64,000 nt of DNA from Phymorhynchus buccinoides (Eukaryota > Mollusca > Gastropoda > Neogastropoda > Raphitomidae): positions 27,019,600 through 27,083,599 of the forward strand of contig CM065710.1 in the NCBI GenBank assembly GCA_017654935.2, given 5' to 3'. The notes under the pieces were generated by a model. That model was not told the origin of the DNA. It searched no databases and saw only the letters and a list, made by a program, of their open reading frames with translations. The number at the start of each line of letters is the position of its first letter. Position 1 is the first letter of the stretch. Shown piece by piece: positions 43,563-55,100 of this stretch. Both the position numbers and the translations under genes were made by a program.

Positions 43563-44079
43563 AAGTCAAAATTGAATGAACTGACATTTTATTTTGAGAT
43601 AGCCAAGTATTATTTATGTATGACAAATTTGTTTTGGAGTGGTTGCCATACAAAGCCTTGTTCTTGGATGAAAATTAACCCACACTGTACAGTCGTCATT
43701 CTCAGACATAAAAATACTCATAGGAAAGGGGGGGGAGGGGGGGGAAGGGTGTGCTAATATTCAGGCCCTACGAAAATGAGTCATTGTTCTTTGCTGTTGA
43801 ATTTTTGTCGATGCATAATGTAATACGACCCATGCATGCATATTGTTTGAACATAATATGCATCTAAGGCACTGCCTGTTCACATATATCACCACCGCTA
43901 TTTTCTAATACCGTTATCTATTTATTATTGGTTTCAATGCTCAGGTTATTCCATACTAACATATGTGCATTCATGCTCGATTATGCATTCCTGTTTTGAT
44001 TGTTGGTCTGCTTTTATTTTGCTTTTTTTCTTTCTTAATATGTGATTGGTCCAGTTCTTTGCTCTGTTTTTGCCTGTGT

Positions 44080-44196
44080 GGTGTGTGTGTGTGTGTGTGT
44101 GTGGTGTGTGTGTGTGTGTGTGTGAGCATGAATGTGTGCTCTGTGTGTGTGTGTGTGTGGTGTGTGTCTGGATGTGTGTGGTGTGTGTGCTTTTTG
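44080..44196. repeat. TG microsatellite
   Basis: (TG)n interrupted by GAGCATGAA; 43563-44079 to its left shows no gene. Confidence 0.9.
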
Positions 44197-44274
44197 TCCT
44201 TTTCATATCTTCATTATAAAATGTGTTGAAAATAAAAGTTAAATAAAAAAAAATAAAAAAAGTATTTGGAGTTG

Positions 44275-44382
44275 TAAAGTCTTTTCAACATAGAGATTAT
44301 TATACTGGGACCCAAAAAATATTTTGAGTTACCCAGTGTTTTTGAGCTATCCGTTTTTGAGTTATCCGTTCTCCACTGTAAG
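44275..44382. mobile_element. pogo/Tigger-like MITE fragment (family N)
   Basis: ACTGGGACCCAAAAAATATTTTGAGTTACCC, GTTTTTGAGCTATCCG and GAGTTATCCGTTCTCCACTGTA; the last end resembles the CAGTGGA-type ends of family M. Confidence 0.5.
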
Positions 44383-44944
44383 TTACTTAGTTGTCCTCTA
44401 CCAACCCCCCCCCCCCTCCCTCCCCTCATAAATTAATGTCTCGCTTATAAGTTCACATAAGAGCACAACATCATCAATAGGAATTGTTCGGAAATAATTA
44501 AGGGGAGTAATTTCATGTGTTGGGAGTGATCTTGCTAATTCAATCGGTCAAACAGGGGAAAACACTACCATCATGTATAACCCCCAGCTTCGAGCTCGCG
44601 TGTTTTATTAGACTTACATCACTTAGAACACCTTGCGTCATTCTAAAATTTATGTTATTTATATTTTTGCGTCACATTTTGCAAATTCTCTCAGTTTGTG
44701 GACACTGGCCGCCCCTCATTTTTCTAAAAAAAATGTTTTATCCTGCGGTTTCAAGCTTCGACGCCATGCCGCCTTGGTTGCTATTGTTTTGACCGAGTAA
44801 GTCGAGGTAATAAATTCTAATTTTCACCGAAGTGCTGCTCCCCTGTTTTTTCTTTTTTTCCGAAATCGTCTATTTAAAGGTGTGGGTTCAGGATACCACT
44901 GTTATAGCAATTCTACAACAATGTATTATAACACTTTAAAAGGT

Positions 44945-45060
44945 CAGGACTTTCCTGGTATTCCCTAGTACCTCCAGGATCGTTCCCACTATCTCTTTAG
45001 TTACTAATGGCCCCATATGTGCCTGTTTTCCAGCCAGGAGGAACGTTAAAACGGAACTTT
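44945..45060 (+). repeat. Dispersed repeat T, fragment
   Basis: TTTCCTGGTATTCCCTAGTACC, CAGGATCGTTCCCACTATCTC and GTGCCTGTTTTCCAG, then ACGTTAAAACGGAAC, matching 62937-63040. Here it leads into a (TG)n run, there into a minisatellite. 44383-44944 before it holds no recognised gene. Confidence 0.65.
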
Positions 45061-45146
45061 CTTCCGTGTGTGTGTGTGTGAGTGTGTGTATTATATTGTG
45101 TGTGTTTTGTGAGTGTGTGTTTGGTGGTTCAGTGGCTGCGCTTCGT

Positions 45147-45740
45147 GCGGGCTGTTTGGGTGATCCCTGGAGTCTTTTAGCCAGGATACGACAACAATCC
45201 TACTACAGAAGGGCAACGACACCTACCACAGAAGTGATTCCCATTGGGCTTTGGGGTGATCCCTGGAGTCTTTTAGCCAGGGTACGCCACACACAACTAC
45301 TACCTACCACAGAAGTGATTCCCATGTGGGCTGTTGTGGTGGATCCTGGAGTCTTTTAGCCAGGGTACGACAACACACGAACACCGTACCACAGAATGAA
45401 TTCACCTCGGCTGTTTGGGTGATCCCTGTAGTCTTTTAGCCAGGGTACGACAACAACGACACCTACCCACAGAAGTGTCCCCATTGGCCCGTTGGGGTGA
45501 TCCCTGGAGTCACTTTTAGCAGGGTAACCAAAACACAATACCTACCACAGAAGTGATCCCCATTTGGCCCTGTTTGGGTGTCCCTGGAGTCTTTTAGCCA
45601 GGGTATGAACAACAACAACAATTTACCTACTCACAGAAGTTATCCCCAATGGTCTGTTGGGGTGATCCCTGGAGTCTTTTAAAGCCAGGGTATGACAACA
45701 ACAACAACAACACCTACCACCAGAAGTTCTTCCCAGTCCT
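45147..45740. repeat. Minisatellite, seven units of about 80-98 bp
   Basis: Core GGGTGATCCCTGGAGTCTTTTAG then CCAGGGTACGAC and ACCTACCACAGAAGTGATTC; unit starts near 45150, 45249, 45331, 45409, 45491, 45570 and 45655. The CAACAA microsatellite within each unit varies in length. Confidence 0.9.
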
Positions 45741-46139
45741 GGAGTAGTACGCCTGAACAGAGGGCATTTGCCCTTTTGGCACGAGGTACTCACCGAGGGA
45801 GCAGGAGTCGCGTCCCGTCACGAGGGTGAGTCCAGGTGTCGCACTTGTAATTTAAGCACACTTAATAATTATACAGGCGAAGAAGCGGAATCCGTGCAGC
45901 GCAAGAAGCCGAATTCGCATTGCTGTGTGAATGCTTAAAGGGCAACCCTGACAGATACGATTTTGTTTGCAAGAGACACTCCAGATCACTGAAACCACCC
46001 ATTTATCAAGAGGATCACAACACGCACTTTTGCTCTGGGGTTTTTTTTTCATAGCTGCAACGAAATATTACCTAACTCACCGCTTTTTTTTTTCTGTATC
46101 AAAATACAATGTTGGGGACATGACAGTTGTTTGTGAACT

Positions 46140-46372
46140 GCTAATTTGTGTGCGCGTGTGTTTGTGTGTTGTGTGCTTGTGCGCGTGTGCGTGTGCGCGT
46201 GTGGCGTGTGAAGAGAGATCTGGGTGGTGTGTGTGTGTGGTGTGTGAGAGAGAGATAAATTGTGTGTGCGTGTGTGTGGTACGCGCGTGCATGCGTGCTT
46301 GCCTGTGCGCAGCTGTGGTGTGTGTGCGTGTGTGCGTACCGCGTATGCATGCGTGCGTGTATGCGTAACTGT
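46140..46372. repeat. TG/CG microsatellite
   Basis: Alternating TG with CG and GAGAGA interruptions. The preceding 45937-46045 starts like the candidate element at 30287; 46373-46903 has no recognised gene. Confidence 0.85.
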
Positions 46373-46903
46373 GTATATAAAAATAAATCTGAGGAAAAAA
46401 ACAAAGACCGCTACTACACTGGTTTTATGGACGGGTCACAAAACGTGTCGCGCTTGGCACTCTCCAGGCAGGCAAGGTTTGCAATGTCCCTATTCCTGCG
46501 GTTCAGCAAAAAGCAACAACAATATTATATTAAGGGCAAACTGGAATTAAATAACAAAGCATACAAAACAAACAAACATATATCTATGGTCCCAACTCTC
46601 AGTCAATGGGTTGTTCCTTGTGTTTGTCATATTTGTTGTTGTTTGCGTTTTTGCTCACTCACGTGTTAACCGAAGTTAACACATATAGCAAGTCTCTAGT
46701 ATTGATAGTTGTTCGGTTGTGTGTCTGTGTGTCTGTTGTTGTTCTCTAATGTAAGCTTCTTTTTCGTCACTTAAAAAGTAGATATTAAACATTTATATAT
46801 AATGTGTGTCGTCGTGTGTGTGTGTGGTTGTGTATTTACATGTGTGTGTTTGCTCCGTGGTCCCTAATCTCAACTTTAACGTTGGCACATCTCGGGAATA
46901 GAA

Positions 46904-47403
46904 NNNNNNNNNNNNNNNNNNNNNNNNNNNNNNNNNNNNNNNNNNNNNNNNNNNNNNNNNNNNNNNNNNNNNNNNNNNNNNNNNNNNNNNNNNNNNNNNN
47001 NNNNNNNNNNNNNNNNNNNNNNNNNNNNNNNNNNNNNNNNNNNNNNNNNNNNNNNNNNNNNNNNNNNNNNNNNNNNNNNNNNNNNNNNNNNNNNNNNNNN
47101 NNNNNNNNNNNNNNNNNNNNNNNNNNNNNNNNNNNNNNNNNNNNNNNNNNNNNNNNNNNNNNNNNNNNNNNNNNNNNNNNNNNNNNNNNNNNNNNNNNNN
47201 NNNNNNNNNNNNNNNNNNNNNNNNNNNNNNNNNNNNNNNNNNNNNNNNNNNNNNNNNNNNNNNNNNNNNNNNNNNNNNNNNNNNNNNNNNNNNNNNNNNN
47301 NNNNNNNNNNNNNNNNNNNNNNNNNNNNNNNNNNNNNNNNNNNNNNNNNNNNNNNNNNNNNNNNNNNNNNNNNNNNNNNNNNNNNNNNNNNNNNNNNNNN
47401 NNN
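46904..47403. other. Assembly gap of 500 N
   Basis: Exactly 500 N; it separates cassette A'-E' from cassette A-D, so their order is an inference of the scaffold. Confidence 1.
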
Positions 47404-48300
47404 TGTGCATGTGTGTTTATTGTGTGTGTATGTGTATGTGCTTTGTTTGTGTATGTGTAGTACATGTTGTGTATGTGTATGTGTCTGTTCTATGTTTTTG
47501 TATGTGTGTAGGGGTGTTTATGTGGTGTATGTGTGTGTGTGTTGTGCATGTTTAATGTGTATGTGCATGTGTGTGCAATGTGGTGTTATGTGTATGGTGT
47601 ATGTTGCATGTGTGTATATGTGTGTGTTGTGGGTGTGTATGTGAGGTGTGTTTATGTGCATGTGTGTGTATGTGTGTAGTATGGTATGTGCTGTGTGTGT
47701 TAAATGGGCATGTGTGTGCTGTGCTGTGTGGTGTATGTGTGTGATGTGTGTGTATATTTGCTGGTGTTTGTTATGTGCATGTGTTGTGGATGTGTTTGTA
47801 GTGTGATGTGTATGTGCATGTGTGTGTAATGGTGTGTGTATGTGTGTATGTGCATGTGTGTGTATGTGTGTATGTGTGTATGTGTATGTGTATGTTGCAT
47901 TGTGTGTGTGTAATGTGTGTGTATGTGGCATGTGTGTGTATGTGTGTGTATGTGTATGTGTATGTGCATGAGTGGGTATGTGTTTGTATGTGATGTTGTG
48001 TATGTGCCATGGTGTGTGTATGTGTGTTGTATGTGTATGTGCCTGTGCATGTGTGTATGTGTGTGTATGTGTAGTGCATGTTTGTGTATGTGTGTGTATG
48101 TGCATGGTTGTGTGTGTGTGTGTGTTTTGTGAGTGTGTCGTGCGTGTGTGTGTGTGTGTGAGTGCGTGCGTGCGTGCGCGTTAGCGCGTATGTGCGTGCG
48201 TGTGTGTTTGTGAGTGCGTGCGTGCGTCGGCGCGTTAGCCGCGTATGTGTGTGCGTGTGTGCCGTGCGTGCCGTGCGCGGCGCAGAACTGTGTGTTTGTG
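47404..48300. repeat. TG/TATG microsatellite, 900 bp
   Basis: TGTGTATGTGCATG-like alternation throughout, turning CG-rich after 48160. It starts at the gap edge. Confidence 0.95.
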
Positions 48301-48399
48301 TGTTAATGAAATGTATCTTATAATGAGTTTCGAAGGGCAAGAGCGAGGGAGAGACAAAGGCAAAGATTTGGTAGTTGTGAGGAAACGCGACGAAATGTG

Positions 48400-48720
48400 C
48401 TCAAGGAAGGAATAATAAGGTCAATAAGAAAAAGACAAAGATAAGAAAAAAGAAGAAGAAGAAGAACAGAAGACGAACAAGAATAATAAGAAACAAGAAT
48501 AAGAAGAACAAGAAGGAATAAGAACAAGAAGAAGAACACGAAGAACAAGAATAATAAGAACAAGAACAAGAGAACAAGAGAAAAGAAGAACAAAGAGAGA
48601 AAGAATAAAAAAGTAAAGAAAGAGGAAGAAGAGAAGAAGAAGCCAGAAAAAACTAAAGAAGAAGAAAACGAGAAGAAAGAAAGAAGCAGAAAAGAGGAAG
48701 AAATAAGGAAAAGAAAGCAC
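48400..48720. repeat. AAGAAC/GAA purine-rich tract
   Basis: AAGAACAAGAATAAG-type repeats; shorter and more AT-rich than the other GAA tracts. Confidence 0.9.
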
Positions 48721-48724
48721 TGAC

Positions 48725-48806
48725 CACATCCGTTTTCAAACTTTCACAGAAGGCCTTTCGCATCACACAGTCTCTGTGGTCTGGGCAAGGTTACCGTAAT
48801 CAAGTC
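48725..48806 (-). pseudogene. Possible cysteine-module exon E relic
   Basis: On the minus strand, acceptor ATTTTTGGTGGCAG is followed by GACTTGATTACGG; after a one-base shift it reads CPDHRDC then VMRKAFC then ESLKTD. The C-x5-C spacing and the GGCCTTCT-CTGTGA block resemble exon E' (33125-33199). The glycine and fourth cysteine are missing and the donor is poor. Its place, after exon D in transcription order, is where an E would be expected. Weak call. Confidence 0.3.
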
Positions 48807-48889
48807 CTGCCACCAAAAATATATCATCACAACTCATTATCATCTCTATAATTAACCGTGGTCTTTCCTCCCCGGTGGTACCGGGGGTG

Positions 48890-49210
48890 CTTTCGTAAAA
48901 AAACAAAAAAAAAAATTGTTACCCCTTCTGGAAGTTCTGTGCTTGTAACTTCCACTAATCTGGGCCTTTTCCGCTTTAGCTTTTCTGTCATCTACTATAT
49001 TTCTGCCTTTTCACGTTTATTGGCCCATTCTCCTGCCATTTAACAAGCAAAATCTTTCCTAATTTTCCCTCCTTGAGCTCCTCCGAATCGAATGTGTCGG
49101 CTGTACGCAGTGGGGAGACGCAAGTGAGAACTTAAAAACTGACACATAGGCCTACGTACCTTACCCATTATATGTGCCATATGGCCTGGACGCAGAGGAA
49201 GAGAACACGG
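48890..49210 (+). repeat. Dispersed repeat family R, most complete plus-strand copy
   Basis: CCCCTTCTGGAAGTTCTGTG, ACTTCCACTAATCTG, TATTGGCCCATTCTCC, then TTGAGCTCCTCCGAATCG, CGGCTGTACGCAGTGGGGAG, TACGTACCTTACCC and GCCATATGGCCTGGACGCAG with a decayed GAA tail. Confidence 0.65.
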
Positions 49211-49756
49211 TGGTTCGAAACTTTACGTGATTACTGTCCTGAGATCACCATAGCACTGTTCTAAACGAAAACGGAAGTAACAGACGAGTTGTGTGCCCGT
49301 TTAGGAACACTTAGGTTCCGGTTAGGAATGCGGTTAAACCACGGGCATGGTGCTCCATACTTGTAATGGAGGGGGGTTTTTAATTGCTCAGTTCATCATT
49401 TTGTAGATTTAATAATATTAAGTCCCGTTTCAATGTTTCTTTTCTTAAAGTGGTTCCATTCGTTGACTTATAACCAGTTATGTTCTTATTTGTTTTACTT
49501 GATCCGCCACATTAATACCCCTAAGACTTGAAGAACAGAAACAAATAGAGTTGTTTGTTGAAGGTGAGGTACTAACTTCCATTTTTTAATTCTAATTTTG
49601 CACCGGAACTTACCTCCAAACCGACTGTCAAGACGAGTACCGTAGGGAACAAGATAACCCAAAAAAGAGCGAAATTAATGCACAGTGCTCTATAGCTGTC
49701 GCGGGACTTTGCATGGCCAACTGACTAATCAATCCTCTATCAATCTTGGCCTGTTA
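49211..49756. other. Sequence without recognised feature
   Basis: 545 bp of ordinary composition. No ORF with a domain, no splice pair and no recognised repeat. Confidence 0.5.
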
Positions 49757-49899
49757 ATTCACTTTAGGATAGCATGAGACTTAGCATCATGCTAACTTTA
49801 GAAGCTCTTCCAAAAGTCCTATTAAATCCTATAGGACATTGGGGAATAGGCTTCTAAGTTGCATCAGCTAAGTCTCATGCTATCTCAACGTGAATACAG
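49757..49899. mobile_element. Palindromic element P, solitary copy
   Basis: ATTCACTTTAGGATAGCATG at the left and CATGCTATCTCAACGTGAATAC at the right, with AGCTCTTCC and its inverse inside. Here it is not nested in a piggyBac-type MITE. Confidence 0.7.
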
Positions 49900-50157
49900 C
49901 TCAGCTGGATAAACCAAAAAAAACAAAACAAACAAACAAAATCGCAACGTCCATTGGTTATGTGTGACAAAAATAGACAAAAACCAATTGGTCATGCTTT
50001 TTTTCAAAGAAGAGAAGTTATAGAGAAGGAAAATGATAGGCCCTATCGATCACAAGCGTGGGCGAGTAATAATGATAAATCGGTGTTCTGCGCCTTTAAG
50101 GCATTTTGTTTGTTTTCTATTAAAAATTTGGCTTAAAAGAGTTTTTAAAAAGTAAGT

Positions 50158-50312
50158 AAGTGTGTGTGTGTGTGTGTGTGTGTGTGCGTTGTGCGTGGCG
50201 GGTCGTGTGCGTGTGCGCGTGTGTGTGTGTGTCTGTGTCTGTGTGGTGTGTGTGTGTGTGGTGGTGCCCGCGCAGTGCGTTGTGCGTGCGTGTGTGTGTG
50301 TGTCTCTCTGTG
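50158..50312. repeat. TG/CG microsatellite
   Basis: Two (TG)n runs around a CG-rich centre. 50313-50730 after it has no recognised gene. Confidence 0.9.
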
Positions 50313-50730
50313 TGTGTTGTTTTCTAAAAGAGCCCTAATCATGGAAAAACCAAAGACATACTGCTTGTGCACGGAGAATCGCAGAAAGGTCCTCTGTAAC
50401 CCTCCCAGGCTCGACAGGAACCTTCAAGGTTCTCTCTCTGCATCGCACAACCTAGTCCTGTCACAACTCTCACAACGACTTCAAACCCGGAACTACACTA
50501 CAATAATACAAATATGGGATATGTGTTGGCAGTAAAAGACCCCACACACACACACTACAGACCACCTCCCCCCCCGCCCCGCAAGTCAAAATGTTTCACA
50601 TTGAAAGTTTATGACTGAGAAGCAACATATATCCGCTCGGGAAAATGGGGTAGGGGTAGTCAGCCGAGGGGTATTGTCCATGAACACTGAAAGAACTAGA
50701 CTTTGAGTTTGACAGTCCGTAAAGCATGTA

Positions 50731-50771
50731 GAGGGGGGGGTTGGGGGGGGGGGAGGGGGGGGGGGGGGTGG
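50731..50771. repeat. Poly-G tract
   Basis: Four or more runs of 7-9 G separated by single T or A bases. Confidence 0.95.
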
Positions 50772-51097
50772 TTTTTCCAAACAACTTTGTCCAATCTGTC
50801 ACATTCGGATACCAACTACAGGGAAGAAAGCATGACAGAGGGAAAAAAGGTCACTTGCAAACGAATAACACGTTAAGAGCACGCAAACGACACCACTTTG
50901 CCATAATAGATACAATTGAAGTCTTGTAGCGATAAAGAAACATGTATCAATCATCCACACTGACTGCTGATGAACTAGAAAAGGATTTTTTTTTTTAAAC
51001 TGTCACGACAAAAGCCTGTAGGATTTCTTCTTTCTTTTAACTTATGAGAAAATGATAAGTTGGTTGAAGTTGAAAAGCCATCCAAAAATACAACAAA

Positions 51098-51127
51098 CAC
51101 CCCCCCCCCCCCCCCCCACCCCCCCAA
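51098..51127. repeat. Poly-C tract
   Basis: About 27 C with one A; flanking DNA (50772-51280) shows no gene. Confidence 0.95.
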
Positions 51128-51261
51128 ATAAACAAGAAAAGGCTGAATCCGAGCGCTTGCAAAGTTCCCTCGCGTCAATGTTTCGCATGGATGATCACAC
51201 ACACTTTATGCTGTTTTATTAACTACCGTTAATTGTTGTAATATTTATTGTGTCATATATT

Positions 51262-51313
51262 GTATTGGTTTTCAAGGGCAATACACATTGATTCTGATTC
51301 TGATTCTGATTCA
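51262..51313 (+). repeat. Retroposon-like 3' end with (GATTCT)n
   Basis: GTTTTCAAGGGCAATACACATT followed by GATTCTGATTCTGATTC; a fixed end plus simple repeat, possibly a LINE or SINE tail. Confidence 0.4.
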
Positions 51314-51654
51314 CACACCACATCGCACGAAGGCTCACCACACATATACACGCACACGCACAACCCCCAACACGACTTACGGACGGGACGACCACATACC
51401 AAACAAAAACACAACAGTAGTCACACCGCTTTCCTTCGAAAGCAACAGAAACAAAAACTGGCGAGCGAGTGGGACTTTACTGGGGGGCATTTCACCCAGT
51501 CACAGAGGAGCCCCCCCACGCCATGGTCAAGGTTGTAAGACCCCCAGCACTTTGGTTTTGTAAGAGTGGAAAAAATTCAAGGAAATCAGAAATCCCTAGG
51601 GACTTTTGTTCTTCTTCTTATCTTCATTTTCTCTTCTTCTCCTTCGTACCCAGG

Positions 51655-51900
51655 CCATAAGCCCATAATGGATGGAAAAGAAGGTGAAGACGGGGTAAAA
51701 AACCCATGTGCGGGTAAGAAGCCCATGCCAAATTTCCATGAAATAAAGCAAATTTAAATCGCATTTTAACCCATGAGACCGAGTGTTAATGTTTAGCAAT
51801 TCGTCTCATGGGCAAATCTGACTGAAATTGGCTTCATTTCATGAGATCATTGCACTGGCTTCTTACCCCCCATGGGTCTTTTTACCCGTCTTACCTATGT
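51655..51900. mobile_element. Palindromic MITE-like element, family Q
   Basis: Diverged copy of 2735-2960: GAAGACGGGGTAAAAAACCCATG at the left and CATGGGTCTTTTTACCCGTCTT at the right, with AAGCCCATGCC and its inverse inside. Confidence 0.7.
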
Positions 51901-52000
51901 GTCCGTTTTTCAGTTTTCACTGTCTCCTCCCCTCGCTTGCGTACAGCCACAGTTTCCGATTTCGGAAGGAGCTCAAGGAGAAAATATTTGGAAGATTCTG
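51890..52000 (-). repeat. Dispersed repeat family R, inverted fragment
   Basis: CTTACCTATGTGTCCGTTTTTCAG, then CGCTTGCGTACAGCCAC and TTCCGATTTCGGAAGGAGCTC. Confidence 0.6.
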
Positions 52001-52149
52001 AACTGTCAATCCTTTCTTTCTATTTTCGCGGGGGGATGGCTTGGATGAAACAAAATCTAGCCTTTGCTTATTCAATGTCCCATCTATAATACCCATTTTT
52101 GCTGTGACTTTGACTTTGTCGACACTGGAAAACTTTATTTGACAAGAAT

Positions 52150-52240
52150 AAGATTTTAGGCGAGAGCGAGACGGAGAGAGAAGAGAGATAGAGAGAGAGG
52201 AGATAGAGAGAGAGAGAGAGCGAGCAATAGCAGAGAGAGA
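52150..52240. repeat. GA microsatellite
   Basis: (GA)n with CGAG interruptions; similar short runs at 52551-52600 and 52708-52815 in otherwise AT-rich DNA without a gene (52240-52950). Confidence 0.85.
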
Positions 52241-52960
52241 GAATACACCACGAATGTGGTTTTAATTTAGGGTAAAAAGTATAAGCTACACATAGCTTAT
52301 TTGCACTCACATTCATACCATGCAAGAACATTTGACAAAAAATAAATTAAAATGAACAAAAATTGTCACATGAATAATTGAAAATAATCCAATGTTGAAT
52401 TAAAAACAAACATGGATAATGGTTTTTTTTTGAAATGAATTGGTTTAGCAATGGTAGAAAAAAGGGAAACAATTCTTGAGACAATGACTAATTTTTTCAG
52501 AATATTCGACTTTTAAGGAAGAAAAAAAATATAAGATAAGAAGGGGAATTGAGAGAGAGAGAGTAGAGAGAGATAGAAGAGAGAGGATGGCAGAGCGAGA
52601 GACTCTAGGTATGCGAGTTGATGCATTGATACCGTTTGTGATTAAAACTCATTAATTAACTTACTGATGAACAAGATTGGTCATTAGGAACTTGGTGATA
52701 AGATAAGATGGAATTGAGAGAGATAGAGAGAGAGTAGAGTAGAGAGAGAGGAGAGAGAGGAGAGAGAGAAGAGAACAGAGGAGAGAGGAAGACAGACAGA
52801 CAGACAGACAGAAACACAGACAAACGACAGATAGGTACGGAAAAAACCTTGTGTTGAACGTAACCTTTTTGGTCTCAATAAAGCGTTTGCCACATAATAA
52901 TTATCTTAAAAACTAAACAGTGTAAAATAATAATGTTCGTCTCTTATAACAAGAACTCAC

Positions 52961-53039
52961 TGCACGTTCCTTCAGAACACGTGGTTCCCGACACACACAT
53001 GTCGGTGTTGTCTGTGCAGTTCTCATTTGAGACCCAGTC
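52961..53039 (-). CDS. Cysteine-module exon D, acceptor apparently lost
   Basis: The exon ends at GTGAGT and the upstream text is open, reading NENC, TDNTDMC, VSGTTC, SEGTC with spacing C-x6-C-x2-G-x2-C-x4-C. This is the counterpart of exon D'. Aligned with D', the exon should begin at about 53039, but the two bases before it read CG where D' has AG. Element K begins about ten bases further upstream, so its insertion may have replaced the pyrimidine tract and acceptor. The exon may therefore be skipped (harmless in phase 1-1) or use another AG. Third module of cassette A-D. Confidence 0.6.
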
Positions 53040-53049
53040 CGTTGGAAAA

Positions 53050-53540
53050 ACAAGCGCGGATTTGCAATCGTTTGTGGCAGCGGTCTATTTGTTACCAATC
53101 CAATCATTACATACACTGAGTCGCCTCCCCTGGCTTTTCAATCATTTTAATCTGCAAACCAGAATGTTATCTCTGCACCATTTCGTAACTTTTTATATCT
53201 TTTGGAAAACATTTAAAAACTATTTATCCTACTTATACTCATCGCAAGAAACACCGCATACTCGTCGTGTCTGTTGCAGTGTCTGCATTACATATGTTTA
53301 TTATTTTCTACGCTTTAAACACGAAGATTCATGTGCTCTGTTCAGTATACAATGCTTTCCATACCTAAGGACTGTAGATATGACAACTGAAATGTTACTC
53401 TTTGCCCAAGTATTTTTTTTCTCTTTTACAATATGTGCGACAATTTTGTCAAAAATTATGTGCGACAATTTTGGAACGACAGACAGACCGACCGACAAAG
53501 TGAGTTATAGGTTTTTGTGGCTTGAGCCACAAACAAAAAA
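53050..53540. mobile_element. Element K, inserted beside exon D
   Basis: Reverse-oriented copy of 3559-4105: starts CGCGGATTTGCAATCGTTTG and ends AAAGTGAGTTATAGG followed by TTGTGGCTTGAGCCACAA. It lies directly upstream of exon D in the minus sense. Confidence 0.7.
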
Positions 53541-53639
53541 ACAAGAACTAGAAGGGGTACCCTTCATAGAACGACTGTAATAAATGGAAGTACTTATTCT
53601 TGGTCTATTCCACAATATCTGTTCATCATACTTTTTTTC

Positions 53640-53912
53640 AGAGAGAGAGAGAGACAGACAGAGTAGTCGAACTGGTTTATTTGTAGAGGCCTTTGGCCCA
53701 TTACAATGGGTAGGATCATAACAAAATTAAAAAAGGAAAAAAAGGAAATAAATCATGCATTAATGAGCGCACACAATTGTAAATCATAACATTGGAAATT
53801 AATAAAGCAAGTCATAACCTAAAAAGCGCCAAATAGGCTACATTTAGAGAGAGAGAGAGAGGGGGGGGGGAGGGAGGAGAGAGGAGAGAAATATGAATGT
53901 TTTATTGAGGGT

Positions 53913-53968
<56 letters not shown>

Positions 53969-53990
53969 CGAACGAACGAATCTTTTTTAA
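53640..53990. repeat. GA tracts flanking an AT-rich repeat
   Basis: (GA)n at 53640-53665, 53850-53890 and 53920-53965. The text between (GAGGCCTTTGGCCCATTACAA) is related to 35938-35985. Confidence 0.75.
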
Positions 53991-54121
53991 TGTTGGAAAA
54001 GAATAAGCACAATATACGCTTGTTTACATCTCGCCAACAAAAAAAGAAGAAAATATTAGCAACCATCAAAAAAACCCAGATCAATACATGAATGACAAAT
54101 ATTTGTAAATACCAATTATCC

Positions 54122-54290
54122 CACAGCCACACACATACACACAGACATATACACAAAAACTACACACACACATACACACACGCACGCGGGCGCGCCACAC
54201 ACACACGCACGCGCACGACACGCCACGCACGCACACACACACACACACACACACACTCCGCACGCACGCACACACACACTGTCCCCAAAT
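54122..54290. repeat. CA/CG microsatellite
   Basis: (CA)n with CGCGGGCGCG interruption. Confidence 0.95.
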
Positions 54291-54324
54291 ATTTATCGTG
54301 AAAGAGGAAAAATAAATCAAAACC

Positions 54325-54327
<3 letters not shown>

Positions 54328-54393
<66 letters not shown>

Positions 54394-54424
54394 GAACTTG
54401 AACTTTATTTTCCAAGGACACAAA

Positions 54425-54463
<39 letters not shown>

Positions 54464-54473
54464 GAGAGAGAGC

Positions 54474-54504
<31 letters not shown>

Positions 54505-54505
54505 T
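54328..54505. repeat. GA microsatellite
   Basis: Three (GA)n runs; the middle spacer reads GAACTTTATTTTCC. Confidence 0.95.
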
Positions 54506-54528
54506 GTCACAGTGCACTTAATACTTAC

Positions 54529-54606
54529 TACATTTAGTCTTATCACACACCGACCCAGACTTGCAGTGTCGTTCGTTGCCGTGACAGTGTTCGTCTAGCT
54601 TCAGTT
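54529..54606 (-). CDS. Cysteine-module exon C (phase 1-1)
   Basis: The exon follows TTGTTCTTTCTCATAG and ends at GTAAGT, both good splice sites. Its 78 bp are open in phase 1: LKLDEHC, HGNERHC, KSGSVC, DKTKC, spacing C-x6-C-x2-G-x2-C-x4-C. With exon B upstream the boundary codon is A+AA, lysine. The conserved start (xLKL) and the C-x2-G-x2-C core are shared with C' (37422-37501), though the two are only about 70-75% identical by eye. A four-cysteine disulfide module like EB or a short EGF, presumably extracellular. No defect seen. Confidence 0.7.
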
Positions 54607-54769
54607 CTATGAGAAAGAACAAAAAATCAGATAAATGTGGGAGTGCATGCCGAGATATCATACCGCATACTTTGTTTTGGTAATAAAAAGTTGTTTTTTT
54701 GTAATGATACAAGAACCATTCTTGTATATTTTTTGGTCCCAGAGTTATGAGCATTTAAAGTTACTAGGG

Positions 54770-55042
54770 TGAGCATCGGCCATTTTGAGAAAACACAATC
54801 TAAAGTCTAGCCTAGCTGAAGAAAATGCATTGACCTACACGTTTTTAAAACACTTATATTTATAAGATCATTCCGAGACCATATTAAAGATTGTCCTTTA
54901 TAAATATGAAAGATAAGATGTTTAGAGAACACAAATATACCCATAACTCAAAACTGACACAACAACATGATATTTTGACCCCCCTTTTTGCAAGCCTGTT
55001 GTGAGAAACTAGCCCCTCGACTTAATGTCCCTTTCGTTGGTG
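54770..55042. repeat. Dispersed segment shared with 14166-14450 and inverted at 26336
   Basis: GCATCGGCCATTTTGAGAAAAC, AGCCTAGCTGAAGAAAATGC and AAGATCATTCCGAGACCATA; it is followed by CTTAATGTCCCTTTCGTTGG and the SINE-like R end with GAA tail. Confidence 0.6.
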
Positions 55043-55100
55043 CTAGGTCACATGTGGCCTGGGGGACGCAGAAGAAGAAGAAGTCATGAGTAGTACTCAC

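Noticed and set aside
45794..45843. Possible 50 bp minus-strand exon ending at GTGAGT (reading TLVTGRDSCSLG)
   Set aside because: Donor is good but only one cysteine, a weak acceptor and no match to the module signature.
50164..50535. Plus-strand frame ending NLVLSQLSQRLQTRN
   Set aside because: Begins in TG repeat; the non-repetitive part has no recognisable domain or splice sites.
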